From a virus, in IMG/VR virus record IMGVR_UViG_3300042904_000690, positions 1 through 37,265 of that record: a DNA stretch of 37,265 bases, one strand, 5' to 3'. Numbering within the stretch: position 1 is the first letter of the stretch; each line of letters begins with the position of its first letter. Shown piece after piece: positions 1 to 6,472 of this stretch. Position numbers and translations under genes: made by a program. The notes under the pieces were generated by a model. It ran no database searches. It worked only from the letters and a program-made list of their open reading frames with translations, and was not told the DNA's origin.

Positions 1-219
1 TTATACCTTTTCTATAGTAAGAATATCTTCACCACCCATATTATAGATGTACTCTTCAACACCGTGTTCATTAAGGTATCGCAACGTTCTTGACATACGA
101 CAAAAGTCCACCAACTTAAACTTCATACGTTCACCATACTTATCAATCTCATATAGTTCACCCACCTTGAGATTCTCAATAATCACCCTTACTTGCTTTG
201 CTTCATCATCTGTTAACAT
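1..219 (-). CDS. Hypothetical small protein (72 aa)
   Basis: I do not recognise this family. The 72-residue product is soluble, charged and mixed alpha/beta in character, with no membrane segment or signal peptide. It starts at an ATG reading MLTDDEAKQV, and its stop codon is the first base of the window, so the gene is complete. It is transcribed away from the next genes on the plus strand, and the divergent gap holds a perfect inverted repeat that could be an operator. Its place at the phage edge among small early genes suggests an accessory or regulatory role, but nothing in the sequence shows one. Confidence 0.55.
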   Translation of the reverse strand: MLTDDEAKQVRVIIENLKVGELYEIDKYGERMKFKLVDFCRMSRTLRYLNEHGVEEYIYNMGGEDILTIEKV

Positions 220-251
220 ACTACAAAATTAAATCCTCTTATTAATGTGTA

Positions 252-270
252 ATGCTACAAAACGTAGCAT
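252..270. promoter_or_regulatory. Inverted repeat, candidate operator
   Basis: A perfect 7-bp inverted repeat, ATGCTAC and GTAGCAT, is separated by AAAAC. It lies in the gap between the divergently transcribed genes to its left and right. The short spacer and position fit a dimeric repressor site better than a terminator, since no T-tract follows on either strand. The binding protein is unknown. Confidence 0.45.
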
Positions 271-291
271 CTGAAAACTATTTATTTACAT

Positions 292-299
292 TAGATTTG
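292..299 (+). promoter_or_regulatory. Bacteroidetes-type -7 box
   Basis: TAGATTTG matches the Bacteroidetes primary-sigma -7 consensus TAnnTTTG. No clear -33 TTG lies at the expected distance. A start site a few bases downstream would place the first ATG almost at the 5' end of the transcript, so the main target may be the gene starting at 407. Confidence 0.35.
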
Positions 300-306
300 T
301 AGGCAA

Positions 307-414
307 ATGAAAACTTTAAAATATTTTATCGGGTTGATGGGTATCTTTGTATTTACACACCCAAGCAAATGGGAATGGGAAATAAAGCAATTGAAAAAAA
401 GAAATAATGAGTAA
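307..414 (+). CDS. Possible small protein (35 aa)
   Basis: A 35-codon reading frame begins MKTLKYFIGLMGIF, with a short hydrophobic stretch at residues 6-17 and a charged, tryptophan-containing tail. It ends by overlapping the start of the next gene by 8 bases (ATGAGTAA), an arrangement that often couples translation. It lies just after a candidate promoter. It may be a small membrane peptide or a leader peptide for the next gene. No homologue is recognised and the frame could be fortuitous. Confidence 0.35.
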   Translation: MKTLKYFIGLMGIFVFTHPSKWEWEIKQLKKRNNE

Positions 415-826
415 AAGAGAAAGGAATATTGAAGTAATAGATTATATTTTAAAGACGGCTGTATCCACCAAATCAAATTATGGTATTACAGGTGTTCTAT
501 TTAATAATGATGAATACAAAGGTCAAGAGATTCGGGCTGCATTAAAATTTTTAGAAGACGAATCATTGTTAACTTTCTCCAACCCAATACATAAAGATAC
601 CTACCAGTTAACCGATAAAGGTTATTATGCTGAAGAACTTGGTTATAATATTTATTGTAAAGAGATTGGTGATAAAGAAAAAGAAAATAAAAAGCTTGAA
701 GTAATTAGAGCGAAAAAAGAATACATTGATTATAAGAATGCAAAGCTTCAAAAGTATGGTTTTTGGATTAATCTTGTTTTAGCTGTTGGTGCTATAATAA
801 TTTCAATTATAGCTTTAAAAAACTAA
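407..826 (+). CDS. Winged-helix-like protein with C-terminal membrane anchor (139 aa)
   Basis: Residues 1 to about 75 look like a winged helix: helices around IEVIDYILKT and IRAALKFLEDESLL, followed by a strand pair ending in DTYQLTDKGYYAEEL, which resembles MarR or PadR wings. Residues 85-115 are a lysine- and glutamate-rich, probably coiled-coil helix. Residues 119-137 (WINLVLAVGAIIISIIAL) form a single membrane segment, so the protein is probably anchored with the winged helix in the cytoplasm. Membrane-tethered winged-helix proteins are common in Bacteroidetes mobile elements. The role here (transcription control, exclusion or defence) is not determined. It starts within the end of the preceding small frame. 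Confidence 0.65.
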   Translation: MSKRERNIEVIDYILKTAVSTKSNYGITGVLFNNDEYKGQEIRAALKFLEDESLLTFSNPIHKDTYQLTDKGYYAEELGYNIYCKEIGDKEKENKKLEVIRAKKEYIDYKNAKLQKYGFWINLVLAVGAIIISIIALKN

Positions 827-837
827 ATATATACGCT

Positions 838-915
838 ATGAAGAAAATCATACTATCATACAAAGAATTAAGAATCATATTTTATCTAATTCCTAATCAA
901 TCAAGATGGATTTAA
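838..915 (+). CDS. Possible tiny overlapping peptide (25 aa)
   Basis: A 25-codon frame begins MKKIILSYKELRIIFY and runs 10 bases into the next gene. It repeats the pattern seen at 307-414, where a tiny hydrophobic or basic peptide overlaps the start of a larger gene. It may be a translational leader or a chance frame; no family is recognised. Confidence 0.22.
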   Translation: MKKIILSYKELRIIFYLIPNQSRWI

Positions 916-1088
916 CAATAGGTAAAAATTACCAACTCACAAGAATCACTGGTAAGGTAATTCAATTTACCTTACTTGCTTTTGATAAAGAAAAAATGAG
1001 AATTGAATTTAGATGTTTTGATGCTTCAACTGGTGGTATAGACCCATTAAGTGAAGCTGAATTCAAAAGCATTGTTGAATTGAAATAA
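906..1088 (+). CDS. Hypothetical small protein (60 aa)
   Basis: The 60-residue product reads MDLTIGKNYQLTR onward and alternates strand-like segments (YQLTRITGKVIQFTLLAFD, MRIEFRCFD), suggesting a small beta-barrel. It has no catalytic motif or membrane segment, and I do not recognise the family. A bidirectional hairpin terminator follows 42 bases after the stop, so it is the last gene of this short rightward unit. Confidence 0.55.
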   Translation: MDLTIGKNYQLTRITGKVIQFTLLAFDKEKMRIEFRCFDASTGGIDPLSEAEFKSIVELK

Positions 1089-1129
1089 TTTATATATTAG
1101 GGTTCTCAAAAACTTTAACCCTTAATACA

Positions 1130-1158
1130 AAAGGCGGTTCTTTAACTAGACCGCCTTT
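1130..1158. terminator. Bidirectional hairpin terminator
   Basis: A perfect 9-bp stem, AAAGGCGGT and ACCGCCTTT, encloses an 11-base loop and is flanked by A-rich and T-rich sequence. It sits between two convergent genes and can stop transcription from both sides. A weaker hairpin (AGGGTT/AACCCT) lies just upstream. Confidence 0.85.
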
Positions 1159-1164
1159 GTTGTT

Positions 1165-1479
1165 TTACTGCACATTAATTTCAAATACTGTTATTAAGCC
1201 ATTCCAAGCCATAAAAACAACTGGTATTTTATCTTCACATTCATATATGTCACGCCTAATATCATCTGTAAGGTCATCGTAAACACTTCTTTGATGTGTT
1301 GGTGATGCTACAACAATACGTGTATTAACCCCCTCTGGTGATGTTGGTTTTTCAATCAATACAACAACACAAGCACTAAGACCAGCATCAGCGTTATTAA
1401 AGCGTTCAACATATTCTACCTTATGGTCTTCAATTAATTCATCAGTTAGTAAATTAAATTGCTCTTCTGTCATTTTCAT
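1165..1479 (-). CDS. Hypothetical protein (104 aa)
   Basis: The 104-residue acidic, soluble protein has alternating strands (SACVVVLIEKP, TRIVVASPT, IPVVFMAWNGLITVFEI) and no recognised motif. The start ATG is at MKMTEEQFN; MTEEQFN two codons later is an alternative. It is the last gene of the leftward early unit that probably begins at the promoter near 2.4 kb, and it ends at the bidirectional terminator. No function can be assigned. Confidence 0.55.
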   Translation of the reverse strand: MKMTEEQFNLLTDELIEDHKVEYVERFNNADAGLSACVVVLIEKPTSPEGVNTRIVVASPTHQRSVYDDLTDDIRRDIYECEDKIPVVFMAWNGLITVFEINVQ

Positions 1480-1495
1480 ATTTGTTGATTTTATT

Positions 1496-1519
1496 GATTA
1501 CTTAGTTGATTACTTAGTT
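1496..1519. repeat. Two tandem 12-bp direct repeats
   Basis: GATTACTTAGTT occurs twice in tandem, followed by a partial GATTGATT. The repeat spans the stop codon of the upstream minus-strand gene and the gap before the next gene. It may be slippage, or a pair of binding sites. Confidence 0.4.
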
Positions 1520-1774
1520 GATTGATTTGTCCATCAAATACTTTTCCATACTCGGTACGTGTACCCAAATCTTGATACCATCATCTCTATATTTGATTTT
1601 ATTCTTGTATTCCCGTCCCCAGCTTTGACGGCTAATATTGTAGTGTTCTAAAAACATCGGTAATGGTAACCAGTTTTTATCTAGCATTTTCGACATAGCA
1701 ATGCTTTTCAATTCAGCTATGATCCTGTACAGCTTTTCAAATTCGTTTCTATCTAATGGTAATTCTTGTGACAT
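1514..1774 (-). CDS. Excisionase-like helix-turn-helix protein (86 aa)
   Basis: Residues 36-80 have the layout of MerR/excisionase-type DNA-binding domains: a first helix (LPLPMFLEHYN), a turn, a recognition helix starting ISRQSWGREYK, then a small wing (KIKYRDDGIKIWVHV) and a final helix (PSMEKYLM). The N-terminal 30 residues are probably a helix used for pairing. Proteins of this shape beside integrases act as recombination directionality factors, so a role in prophage excision is the best inference. A transcription regulator is equally possible from sequence alone. Confidence 0.55.
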   Translation of the reverse strand: MSQELPLDRNEFEKLYRIIAELKSIAMSKMLDKNWLPLPMFLEHYNISRQSWGREYKNKIKYRDDGIKIWVHVPSMEKYLMDKSIN

Positions 1775-1865
1775 AGTTTTAAGTGTTTTTAGAAGTAGCT
1801 CGTAGCTGTTACACTATAAGCCCTTGAGAATGGTCACTTACCTATTGTATCTGTTATTTTCATAT

Positions 1866-2171
1866 TTAATTATATACTTTAAAAAAATCTGGGTAAAGCT
1901 TTTTAGCTACTACGGTTGCTGCTTCTTTAACTGTATAAAATTCATCATCTTCTGTATGTGCAGCTAATAAACTACCAGAACCAAAACCACCTATAACCCC
2001 GTGCTTAGATATTGTTTCAACCAAATGATTCTTGATAGTTGTTTTATTTACTGGTCTTTGCATTACGGTTAAAAAACCGATACATTCAATAATCATATCT
2101 TTATCAATATTAAATTTGATAGGTAGTATCGCTATACCAGCACCCGTCTTTGTTTTCTTTGTTACTTTCAT
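1866..2171 (-). CDS. Hypothetical protein (101 aa), first gene of leftward early unit
   Basis: The product begins MKVTKKTKTGAGIAIL. It contains helix-turn-helix-like spacing around residues 36-58 (MQRPVNKTTIKNHLVETI), then a glycine-rich turn (GVIGGFGSG) and a final helix with YTVKEAATVVAKKLYPDFF. It may be a small DNA-binding protein, but no family is recognised. It lies downstream of an unusual long leader of about 210 bases with two structured elements and a GTACC/GGTAC inverted repeat. It is the first gene read from the leftward promoter near 2.4 kb. Confidence 0.5.
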   Translation of the reverse strand: MKVTKKTKTGAGIAILPIKFNIDKDMIIECIGFLTVMQRPVNKTTIKNHLVETISKHGVIGGFGSGSLLAAHTEDDEFYTVKEAATVVAKKLYPDFFKVYN

Positions 2172-2197
2172 TTCTTTTTTTTTTCTGTTACGTTATT

Positions 2198-2209
2198 GTA
2201 CCGTGGTAC
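2198..2209. promoter_or_regulatory. Short inverted repeat upstream of early gene
   Basis: GTACC and GGTAC are separated by two bases, 27 bases before the start codon of the leftward gene. A palindrome this tight suggests a protein-binding site rather than an RNA hairpin. The ligand is unknown. Confidence 0.35.
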
Positions 2210-2261
2210 ATATATAAATATCACCACTTACTTAAAAGTTAGTCTTAATTTCTATTTTTTG

Positions 2262-2316
2262 GACATAGTTATACCCCGACCCGAATAATTATTGGGCACA
2301 GGGGTTACGCTATGTC
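2262..2316 (-). other. Stable stem-loop in the leader of the leftward early gene
   Basis: An outer 7-bp stem (GACATAG/CTATGTC) encloses an ACCCC/GGGGT stem and a CCC/GGG stem capped by an AT-rich palindromic loop. Read leftward, it lies in the untranslated leader. No T-tract follows, so it is not a simple terminator. It resembles a regulatory RNA fold, or a protein-binding cruciform. Confidence 0.5.
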
Positions 2317-2335
2317 TTTTGGTACTTTAATTTAG

Positions 2336-2383
2336 ATGAAAACCTACCATTCAAGGTAAAGGTGCTGGTATCCTTGGTTTCAT
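2336..2383 (-). other. Candidate pseudoknot at the start of the early leader
   Basis: Read leftward, ATGAAACC pairs with GGTTTTCAT (one bulge) as a closing stem. Inside, AAGG can pair with CCTT while TACCA pairs with TGGTA in interleaved order, giving an H-type pseudoknot. It contains TACCTTGAATGGTA, which recurs in a similar position (with extra C and G) after the replication-gene promoter. It starts only about 5 bases downstream of the -7 box. Confidence 0.5.
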
Positions 2384-2387
2384 AGTA

Positions 2388-2419
2388 CAAAAGTACGCAT
2401 AATATTCGAGATGTGCAAG
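2388..2419 (-). promoter_or_regulatory. Leftward early promoter (Bacteroidetes type)
   Basis: On the minus strand a -33 CTTG is followed by a 20-base spacer and a -7 box TACTTTTG (TAnnTTTG). The layout and spacing are identical to the promoter at 8650-8681. It would transcribe the unit ending at 1165, with a leader of about 210 bases. Confidence 0.65.
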
Positions 2420-2547
2420 TTTATTTTGTTAAAATTGTCGGGCGTATTGAAAAAGTAGTTTATTTCTTTTATAGGATAGATAACGTAATACTACAATTCA
2501 TAGCACACATATATATGATTCTGGGTTATCTTTATCGTAAAAAAAGT

Positions 2548-2865
2548 ATGAGATTAGAAAGTATTACAAATGACAAATTCCAGAACTGGATAAACCTACT
2601 TAATAAGTATGGTGAAGAGTTCAAGAACCCAAAGACCCAAGATTTAGCTGAACAATTTTTTGATTTATCTGGATTGATTGGGACTTTTATTAATATGGTG
2701 AAGGGTAATGAAGCACAAGATGAAATTGAAGAGTTAAAAAAGTTAATCCTAATTGATTTAAATTCATTGTATAGCGACTTAAATCTATACTATGAAGAAA
2801 CACCAGATGAAATATCAAAGTCAGCCCTAAGTGATTTATATGACCATCAGAACTTCTTTAAATAA
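2548..2865 (+). CDS. Hypothetical helical protein (105 aa)
   Basis: I chose the ATG giving MRLESITNDKF because the in-frame upstream extension (from a GTG at 2413) is unusually hydrophobic and tyrosine-rich and overlaps the leftward promoter. The product is acidic and predicted all-helical (QNWINLLNKYGEEF, DEIEELKKLILIDLNSLYSDL) with no catalytic motif. It ends two bases before the SRAP gene and is probably translated with it. A partner role in DNA repair or replication is only suggested by this pairing. Confidence 0.6.
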   Translation: MRLESITNDKFQNWINLLNKYGEEFKNPKTQDLAEQFFDLSGLIGTFINMVKGNEAQDEIEELKKLILIDLNSLYSDLNLYYEETPDEISKSALSDLYDHQNFFK

Positions 2866-2867
2866 AA

Positions 2868-3608
2868 ATGTGTTATAATGTTGATAATGCTGATTCAGCT
2901 AGAAAGGTAAAGTGGAAAACAAAGAAGCTGGTTTCACCAAAGCCAGTTAATGAAGCTGTATTTCTAGTTGGTAAGGGTGTTTATCCAGCTATGCATATTA
3001 TCAAGCAAGAAGAACCAGACCTAGTTGATGTGGCTAATTGGGGACTTATACCATCTAAGATTACAAACCCAAGTGAAGCACGGGTATGGCGTGAAAATAC
3101 CCTTAATGCAAGGTGTGAAACTATCTTTGAAAAAACCAGCTTTAAGGGTAACATCTTACCACATCGGTGTCTAGTTCCTGTATCTGGCTTTTTTGAATGG
3201 CGTGACCTTAACGGTGTTAAATACCCACATTATATTACAGCAACCTTTACCGATGTTTTTTATTTAGCTGGTCTGTATGACTATTGGGTAAATCAAGAAA
3301 CTGGATTGAAACAAACGACCTTTAGCATCGTTACCACTGATAGTAATAAGTTAATGACCAAGATTCATAACCAAAAGAAAAGACAGCCGTTAATGTTGAC
3401 TGATGAAGATGCTGATAGATGGTTAAAGAATGATTTATCTGAAGGTGATGTACAAGGGTTGATGGTAAAGACACCAGATGAATTGATGAAAGCACATTCT
3501 ATACCTCGAATACAACCAAAGGTAACAGATGTGCATTCAGAAAGCCTATTAAAAGAAATTGAATACCCAGAACTTACTTTTTATGATGCACTTAATGGTG
3601 ATGATTAA
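2868..3608 (+). CDS. SRAP/HMCES-family abasic-site crosslinking protein (246 aa)
   Basis: This is a SOS-response-associated peptidase (SRAP) domain protein of the YedK/HMCES family, close to the usual family length. The initiator Met is followed by Cys2, which in the family is exposed by Met removal and forms a thiazolidine bond with abasic sites in single-stranded DNA. The other active-site residues are all visible: Asn80 in LNAR, Glu110 in GFFEW and His167 in KIHNQ. The protein protects single-stranded DNA at stalled forks from strand breaks. It forms a pair with the small helical gene just upstream. In a phage it may guard replication intermediates or counter base-excising host defences; that use is inference. 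Confidence 0.92.
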   Translation: MCYNVDNADSARKVKWKTKKLVSPKPVNEAVFLVGKGVYPAMHIIKQEEPDLVDVANWGLIPSKITNPSEARVWRENTLNARCETIFEKTSFKGNILPHRCLVPVSGFFEWRDLNGVKYPHYITATFTDVFYLAGLYDYWVNQETGLKQTTFSIVTTDSNKLMTKIHNQKKRQPLMLTDEDADRWLKNDLSEGDVQGLMVKTPDELMKAHSIPRIQPKVTDVHSESLLKEIEYPELTFYDALNGDD

Positions 3609-3609
3609 A

Positions 3610-3783
3610 TCACTTATTTAGCTTTTTTGTTTGGTAGGATTTGTAAGATGAAGATACTGCACCAATCAAAAAAAATAATATACCACTTACAGCGATAACA
3701 CAAAGCTTAATAAGGTTGAAGATTAGGGCTGCACCCTCTTTTTCTTTTTTTGAACCTTGTACCCCAAATTTTCTTCTGGTCAT
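3610..3783 (-). CDS. Small single-pass membrane protein (57 aa)
   Basis: A 57-codon frame reads MTRRKFGVQGSKKEKEGAAL, then a membrane segment at about residues 20-45 (IFNLIKLCVIAVSGILFFLIG), then a basic tail. Its start ATG overlaps the stop of the upstream minus-strand gene in a TAATG junction, the same coupling seen repeatedly in the replication operon. Together with the coherent basic-hydrophobic-basic layout, this supports a real gene. The positive N-terminus suggests a cytoplasmic N-terminus. Function unknown. Confidence 0.6.
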   Translation of the reverse strand: MTRRKFGVQGSKKEKEGAALIFNLIKLCVIAVSGILFFLIGAVSSSYKSYQTKKLNK

Positions 3784-4076
3784 TAGTTCCTTTCTTTATC
3801 GTGTATTTCTTGGAATGCATCCATTAGGTCATTCAACTGAACACCTGTAAGCTTAACTATACTTTTTCCATTCTTTGTTTCAATCTTAAATAGGTCATTC
3901 AGCTTATTTGGAATGACCACAGGATTTTGATTTAAAAGATATGGTTCTTCGTGGTTAACCATAATCTTATTTTCACCAAGGTTGATAGCTACTATATCAA
4001 CTTCGTGTTCATTGTGGGTGTGAATTTCAAGATTTGGTCTAAATTTTTCTAGGATATTAAACATCATATTGTTCAT
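3783..4076 (-). CDS. Hypothetical protein (97 aa)
   Basis: I chose the start at MNNMMFNILEKF because a good minus-strand promoter lies just upstream of it; a longer frame would run through that promoter. The product is soluble with strand-rich segments (HEVDIVAINLGENKIMVNHEE, GKSIVKLTGVQLNDLMDAF). No family is recognised. It is coupled by TAATG to the small membrane protein, so the two may act together. It is divergent from the membrane zinc-ribbon/Schlafen cassette and shares a promoter region with it. Confidence 0.55.
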   Translation of the reverse strand: MNNMMFNILEKFRPNLEIHTHNEHEVDIVAINLGENKIMVNHEEPYLLNQNPVVIPNKLNDLFKIETKNGKSIVKLTGVQLNDLMDAFQEIHDKERN

Positions 4077-4097
4077 AAGCGTAAAATTTATGTTACT

Positions 4098-4130
4098 CAA
4101 ATATATAAAATAGTACCTTTGATTAAACAA
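4098..4130 (-). promoter_or_regulatory. Leftward promoter, divergent
   Basis: On the minus strand TATATTTG matches the TAnnTTTG -7 box, with TTG 22 bases further upstream as the -33 element. The predicted start lies about 15 bases before the ATG at 4076. It overlaps the rightward promoter, so the two may compete. Confidence 0.5.
4114..4121 (+). promoter_or_regulatory. Rightward -7 box for the membrane/Schlafen cassette
   Basis: TACCTTTG matches TAnnTTTG and lies 25 bases before the start codon at 4146. No strong -33 element is seen. The cassette having its own promoter within an otherwise phage-like region fits a self-contained accessory (moron) unit. Confidence 0.45.
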
Positions 4131-4145
4131 TTTTGAAAATTTATT

Positions 4146-4667
4146 ATGAGTAAAGAAAAATGGTATAACCACCCTTGGTTACTAGCAATATTTGCTGTAG
4201 TAGGACCTGGGATTTATGATTTAATTAAGGGTTACCCCTTTTTAGATACATATAAAAAGATTATAAATTTTTTATATATCGGTATCTCCACCTTTTTTAA
4301 CTTCAACATAAAGTTATGGTGGTTATTACTTGCTATTGTAATATATAAAACCATTTCATTTTTAATTAAAAAATATCGGACTAAAGAAAAAGATTTTAAA
4401 GATTATACCTCTGGTACGCTTAAGAATTGGAAATGGAGTTGGGAATGGACACGTCCTAGTGTAAATAGTAATTGGATAGTCTCAAATTTAACGCCACACT
4501 GTTCTGCCAATGGTATGTGTGACACACAAATGTTAAGAGGTTACAATAGACAAGCTCAGATTGAATATAAATGTCCCAGATGTGGACATAACACAGGCAA
4601 CAATATAGAATATGAACGGGATATCGAAGCACTGATAATTGACAATATCCAAAAAAAGAATTTTTAA
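4146..4667 (+). CDS. Membrane protein with C-terminal zinc ribbon (173 aa)
   Basis: Two probable membrane segments lie near residues 11-25 (WLLAIFAVVGPGIYDL) and 55-75 (LWWLLLAIVIYKTISFLI). They are followed by a lysine-rich linker and a tryptophan-rich cytoplasmic domain (LKNWKWSWEWTRP). This leads to a zinc-ribbon-like region with His/Cys ligands at PHCSANGMC and a CPRCGH knuckle. The ligand layout suggests a structural Zn site. It ends 13 bases before the Schlafen-type gene and shares its promoter, so the two probably work together, perhaps as a sensor or anchor and an effector in superinfection exclusion or defence. That pairing is inference. Confidence 0.65.
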   Translation: MSKEKWYNHPWLLAIFAVVGPGIYDLIKGYPFLDTYKKIINFLYIGISTFFNFNIKLWWLLLAIVIYKTISFLIKKYRTKEKDFKDYTSGTLKNWKWSWEWTRPSVNSNWIVSNLTPHCSANGMCDTQMLRGYNRQAQIEYKCPRCGHNTGNNIEYERDIEALIIDNIQKKNF

Positions 4668-4680
4668 TCAACAATAATTT

Positions 4681-5700
4681 ATGGATAGTACTACATTTGA
4701 AAAACTACTTCAAAAATCAGAAGGTAGAATTATAGATTTCAAGCGTGAAATGTATGATTTCTCTAATGACCCAGAAAAAAAAGAAATACATTCATACGTT
4801 AAAGACGTTATAAGTTTCTGTAACACAATAAGAAATGAACCATCATATATAATAGTTGGTGTTAAAGATTTAGGTGGTGGTCAACGAGATATGGTAGGAT
4901 TAGAACACCATATTGATGAAGCAGAGCTACAAGCTAAAGTGTTTAATAAGGTTCATCCAAAACCGCTTTTCAATTATCATTTAGTTAACCATCATTCTAA
5001 GACTTTTGGTGTTTTTGAATTTCCACTATATAAATATGAAATGTTGCTGACTTCAACTGTCAACTACAAACAAACTTTAAAAATTGGTACAGCATACTAT
5101 AGAAATGGAAGTGGTAATGTTGAAATACCATTACTTGAAGCCATTAAGATTAATGATTGGTTGCGTACATTGCCAGCACCAGCAGATGAAAATATACAGT
5201 TAATTAACAAGCAAAATTTATTAGCTAAGGCAAATGATAATAATACAAAATTATCAAAGGTATTATCAGAAGTTTTAGCTTTTGCTGAAAACTATAATAA
5301 ATCTGAACTAAAAGAATTTTGTTTAGAACAAATTGCAGGTATAAAAAAGGATTTTAACAGAGAAAATCTTTTTTATAGAGGAAGCCAAATTTTCTTTTGT
5401 ACTGGACACGTTAATCAAATTAATTCCTTTGCAACGATAGGTACAGTTGCTAACTATCTTCAAAATAATAACAATTGTTATACCTATAAATTTTTAATGC
5501 AGGATTCAATTTCAAACTTAGAATCAAATATATCCCGCACAGAAAATGATAAAGGTTTTGTAAAGATAAATTCAACCACATTATCTATAGACCCGAATTT
5601 CAAACCTAAAGCCAATATTACTATTTTCATATCCCATAATAATTATATCCAAGTTTATAATGGAATTAGGCAAGCTTTGATTGAACTCTTGCTTAAATAG
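4681..5700 (+). CDS. Schlafen/AlbA_2-domain protein (339 aa)
   Basis: The N-terminal 150 residues match the AlbA_2 (Schlafen-type) layout: LLQKSEGRIIDFKREMYDF with the hallmark Glu then Asp-Phe-Lys, a helix VKDVISFCNTIRNEPSYIIVGVKDLGGG, and strands around TFGVFEFPLYK and AYYRNGSGNVEIP. Family members bind nucleic acid, and some cleave tRNA or rRNA. The C-terminal 170 residues are not recognised; they end in a small domain with ITIFISHNNYIQVYNGIRQALIELL. It is co-transcribed with the membrane zinc-ribbon protein upstream. It could be a transcription regulator, as many bacterial AlbA proteins are annotated, or a defence nuclease. The sequence does not settle which. Confidence 0.8.
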   Translation: MDSTTFEKLLQKSEGRIIDFKREMYDFSNDPEKKEIHSYVKDVISFCNTIRNEPSYIIVGVKDLGGGQRDMVGLEHHIDEAELQAKVFNKVHPKPLFNYHLVNHHSKTFGVFEFPLYKYEMLLTSTVNYKQTLKIGTAYYRNGSGNVEIPLLEAIKINDWLRTLPAPADENIQLINKQNLLAKANDNNTKLSKVLSEVLAFAENYNKSELKEFCLEQIAGIKKDFNRENLFYRGSQIFFCTGHVNQINSFATIGTVANYLQNNNNCYTYKFLMQDSISNLESNISRTENDKGFVKINSTTLSIDPNFKPKANITIFISHNNYIQVYNGIRQALIELLLK

Positions 5701-5802
5701 CTTATTTATCAACCGTTCTATAACCAATAGAATCCGTGTTTTCCTTATTGAATTAACAACCAAACCACTTTTCAAATATTAGGACGGTGTTTTCAGTTGA
5801 AA

Positions 5803-5810
5803 TAATTTTG
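5803..5810 (+). promoter_or_regulatory. -7 box before a tiny membrane-peptide gene
   Basis: TAATTTTG matches TAnnTTTG and lies 14 bases before the ATG at 5825. No clear -33 element is visible. Confidence 0.35.
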
Positions 5811-5824
5811 ATGTAAAAAACACT

Positions 5825-5932
5825 ATGAAAAAATTAATCAGAACATTCAGAATCATTGGTAACATTATATTTTTACTTTTATCCGCTGTCGTAGCTTTAA
5901 TTAAGTATTACAGACCCACCAATAACCAGTAA
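5825..5932 (+). CDS. Tiny membrane peptide (35 aa)
   Basis: The frame reads MKKLIRTFRIIGNIIF, then LLLSAVVALIKYY and a short polar tail. It has a basic N-terminus and one membrane segment at about residues 10-28. Its 3' end overlaps the 3' end of the convergent minus-strand operon by 36 bases. The candidate -7 box, basic start and clean hydrophobic core favour a real small gene. A toxin-like or lysis-related peptide is conceivable but not shown. Confidence 0.45.
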   Translation: MKKLIRTFRIIGNIIFLLLSAVVALIKYYRPTNNQ

Positions 5933-6472
5933 ACTAATACCCAGACCAACACCCAAGATTTTATTTAGTGTTTCCCTTCGTCTGGCTTTCTTTTCACTCT
6001 TATTCAATTCCTTTACAAGCTTATTACTAATTGTGGTCATAGCAGTATATGCTGAATCACACATAAGTATTTGGTTATCCTTAATCTGAATCAACCCATT
6101 TTGAATACTGTCTTTAACAGCGTAATGATTCAGCGTTGAATCAACTTGTGCTATATAGACACCAGCGGTTGCTTTTACGCTATCACAAGGTGATATGATG
6201 CTGGTGACCTTAATCATCTGTAGAAGTTTATTCTGGGTCTTGGTAAGCGTTTGTTTTGATGCTACCATCTTACTATTTGATGCAGCAAGTTCATTAACCA
6301 AAGAATCATTCACACGGTTGTAATTGGTGGTGTTGGTCTTATAACCAGAATCAATCTTATGAATCTGGGTCTTGATTCCTGGCACTGGTGATGTTCTATT
6401 ACACTTATAGGTAAGTGTGAATGTAAGTAATGCTGTTGCTAATACTATAATTGCTGTTTTAAGATTTGACAT
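5897..6472 (-). CDS. Membrane-anchored coiled-coil protein, spanin-like layout (191 aa)
   Basis: An N-terminal membrane segment (residues 5-21, TAIIVLATALLTFTLTY) is followed by a Cys at residue 24. A long helical region follows, rich in S, N, T and K and likely coiled coil (LVNELAASNSKMVASKQTLTKTQNKLLQMI). A Cys-containing central part comes next, and a second membrane segment lies at residues 171-190 (ILGVGLGISLLVIGGSVIL). The layout resembles phage inner-membrane spanins or gp-Rz-like proteins, but the second membrane helix is unusual for them and no lysis gene is adjacent. It is the last gene of the replication operon and overlaps the preceding gene by 14 bases. A membrane anchor for replication is another possibility. 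Confidence 0.6.
   Translation of the reverse strand: MSNLKTAIIVLATALLTFTLTYKCNRTSPVPGIKTQIHKIDSGYKTNTTNYNRVNDSLVNELAASNSKMVASKQTLTKTQNKLLQMIKVTSIISPCDSVKATAGVYIAQVDSTLNHYAVKDSIQNGLIQIKDNQILMCDSAYTAMTTISNKLVKELNKSEKKARRRETLNKILGVGLGISLLVIGGSVILN

Noticed and set aside
224-231. Minus-strand TAATTTTG box before the first gene
   Set aside because: It lies only 4 bases from the ATG, so transcription would begin at or after the start codon, and no TTG is found at the proper -33 distance.
1834-1863. 9-codon leader-like peptide on the minus strand between 86-aa and 101-aa genes
   Set aside because: Too short to support, no regulatory amino-acid run, and no convincing hairpin pair for attenuation nearby.
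5581-5775. Minus-strand open frame overlapping the 3' end of the Schlafen-type gene
   Set aside because: Shadow of a well-supported gene; composition is not protein-like and there is no promoter.
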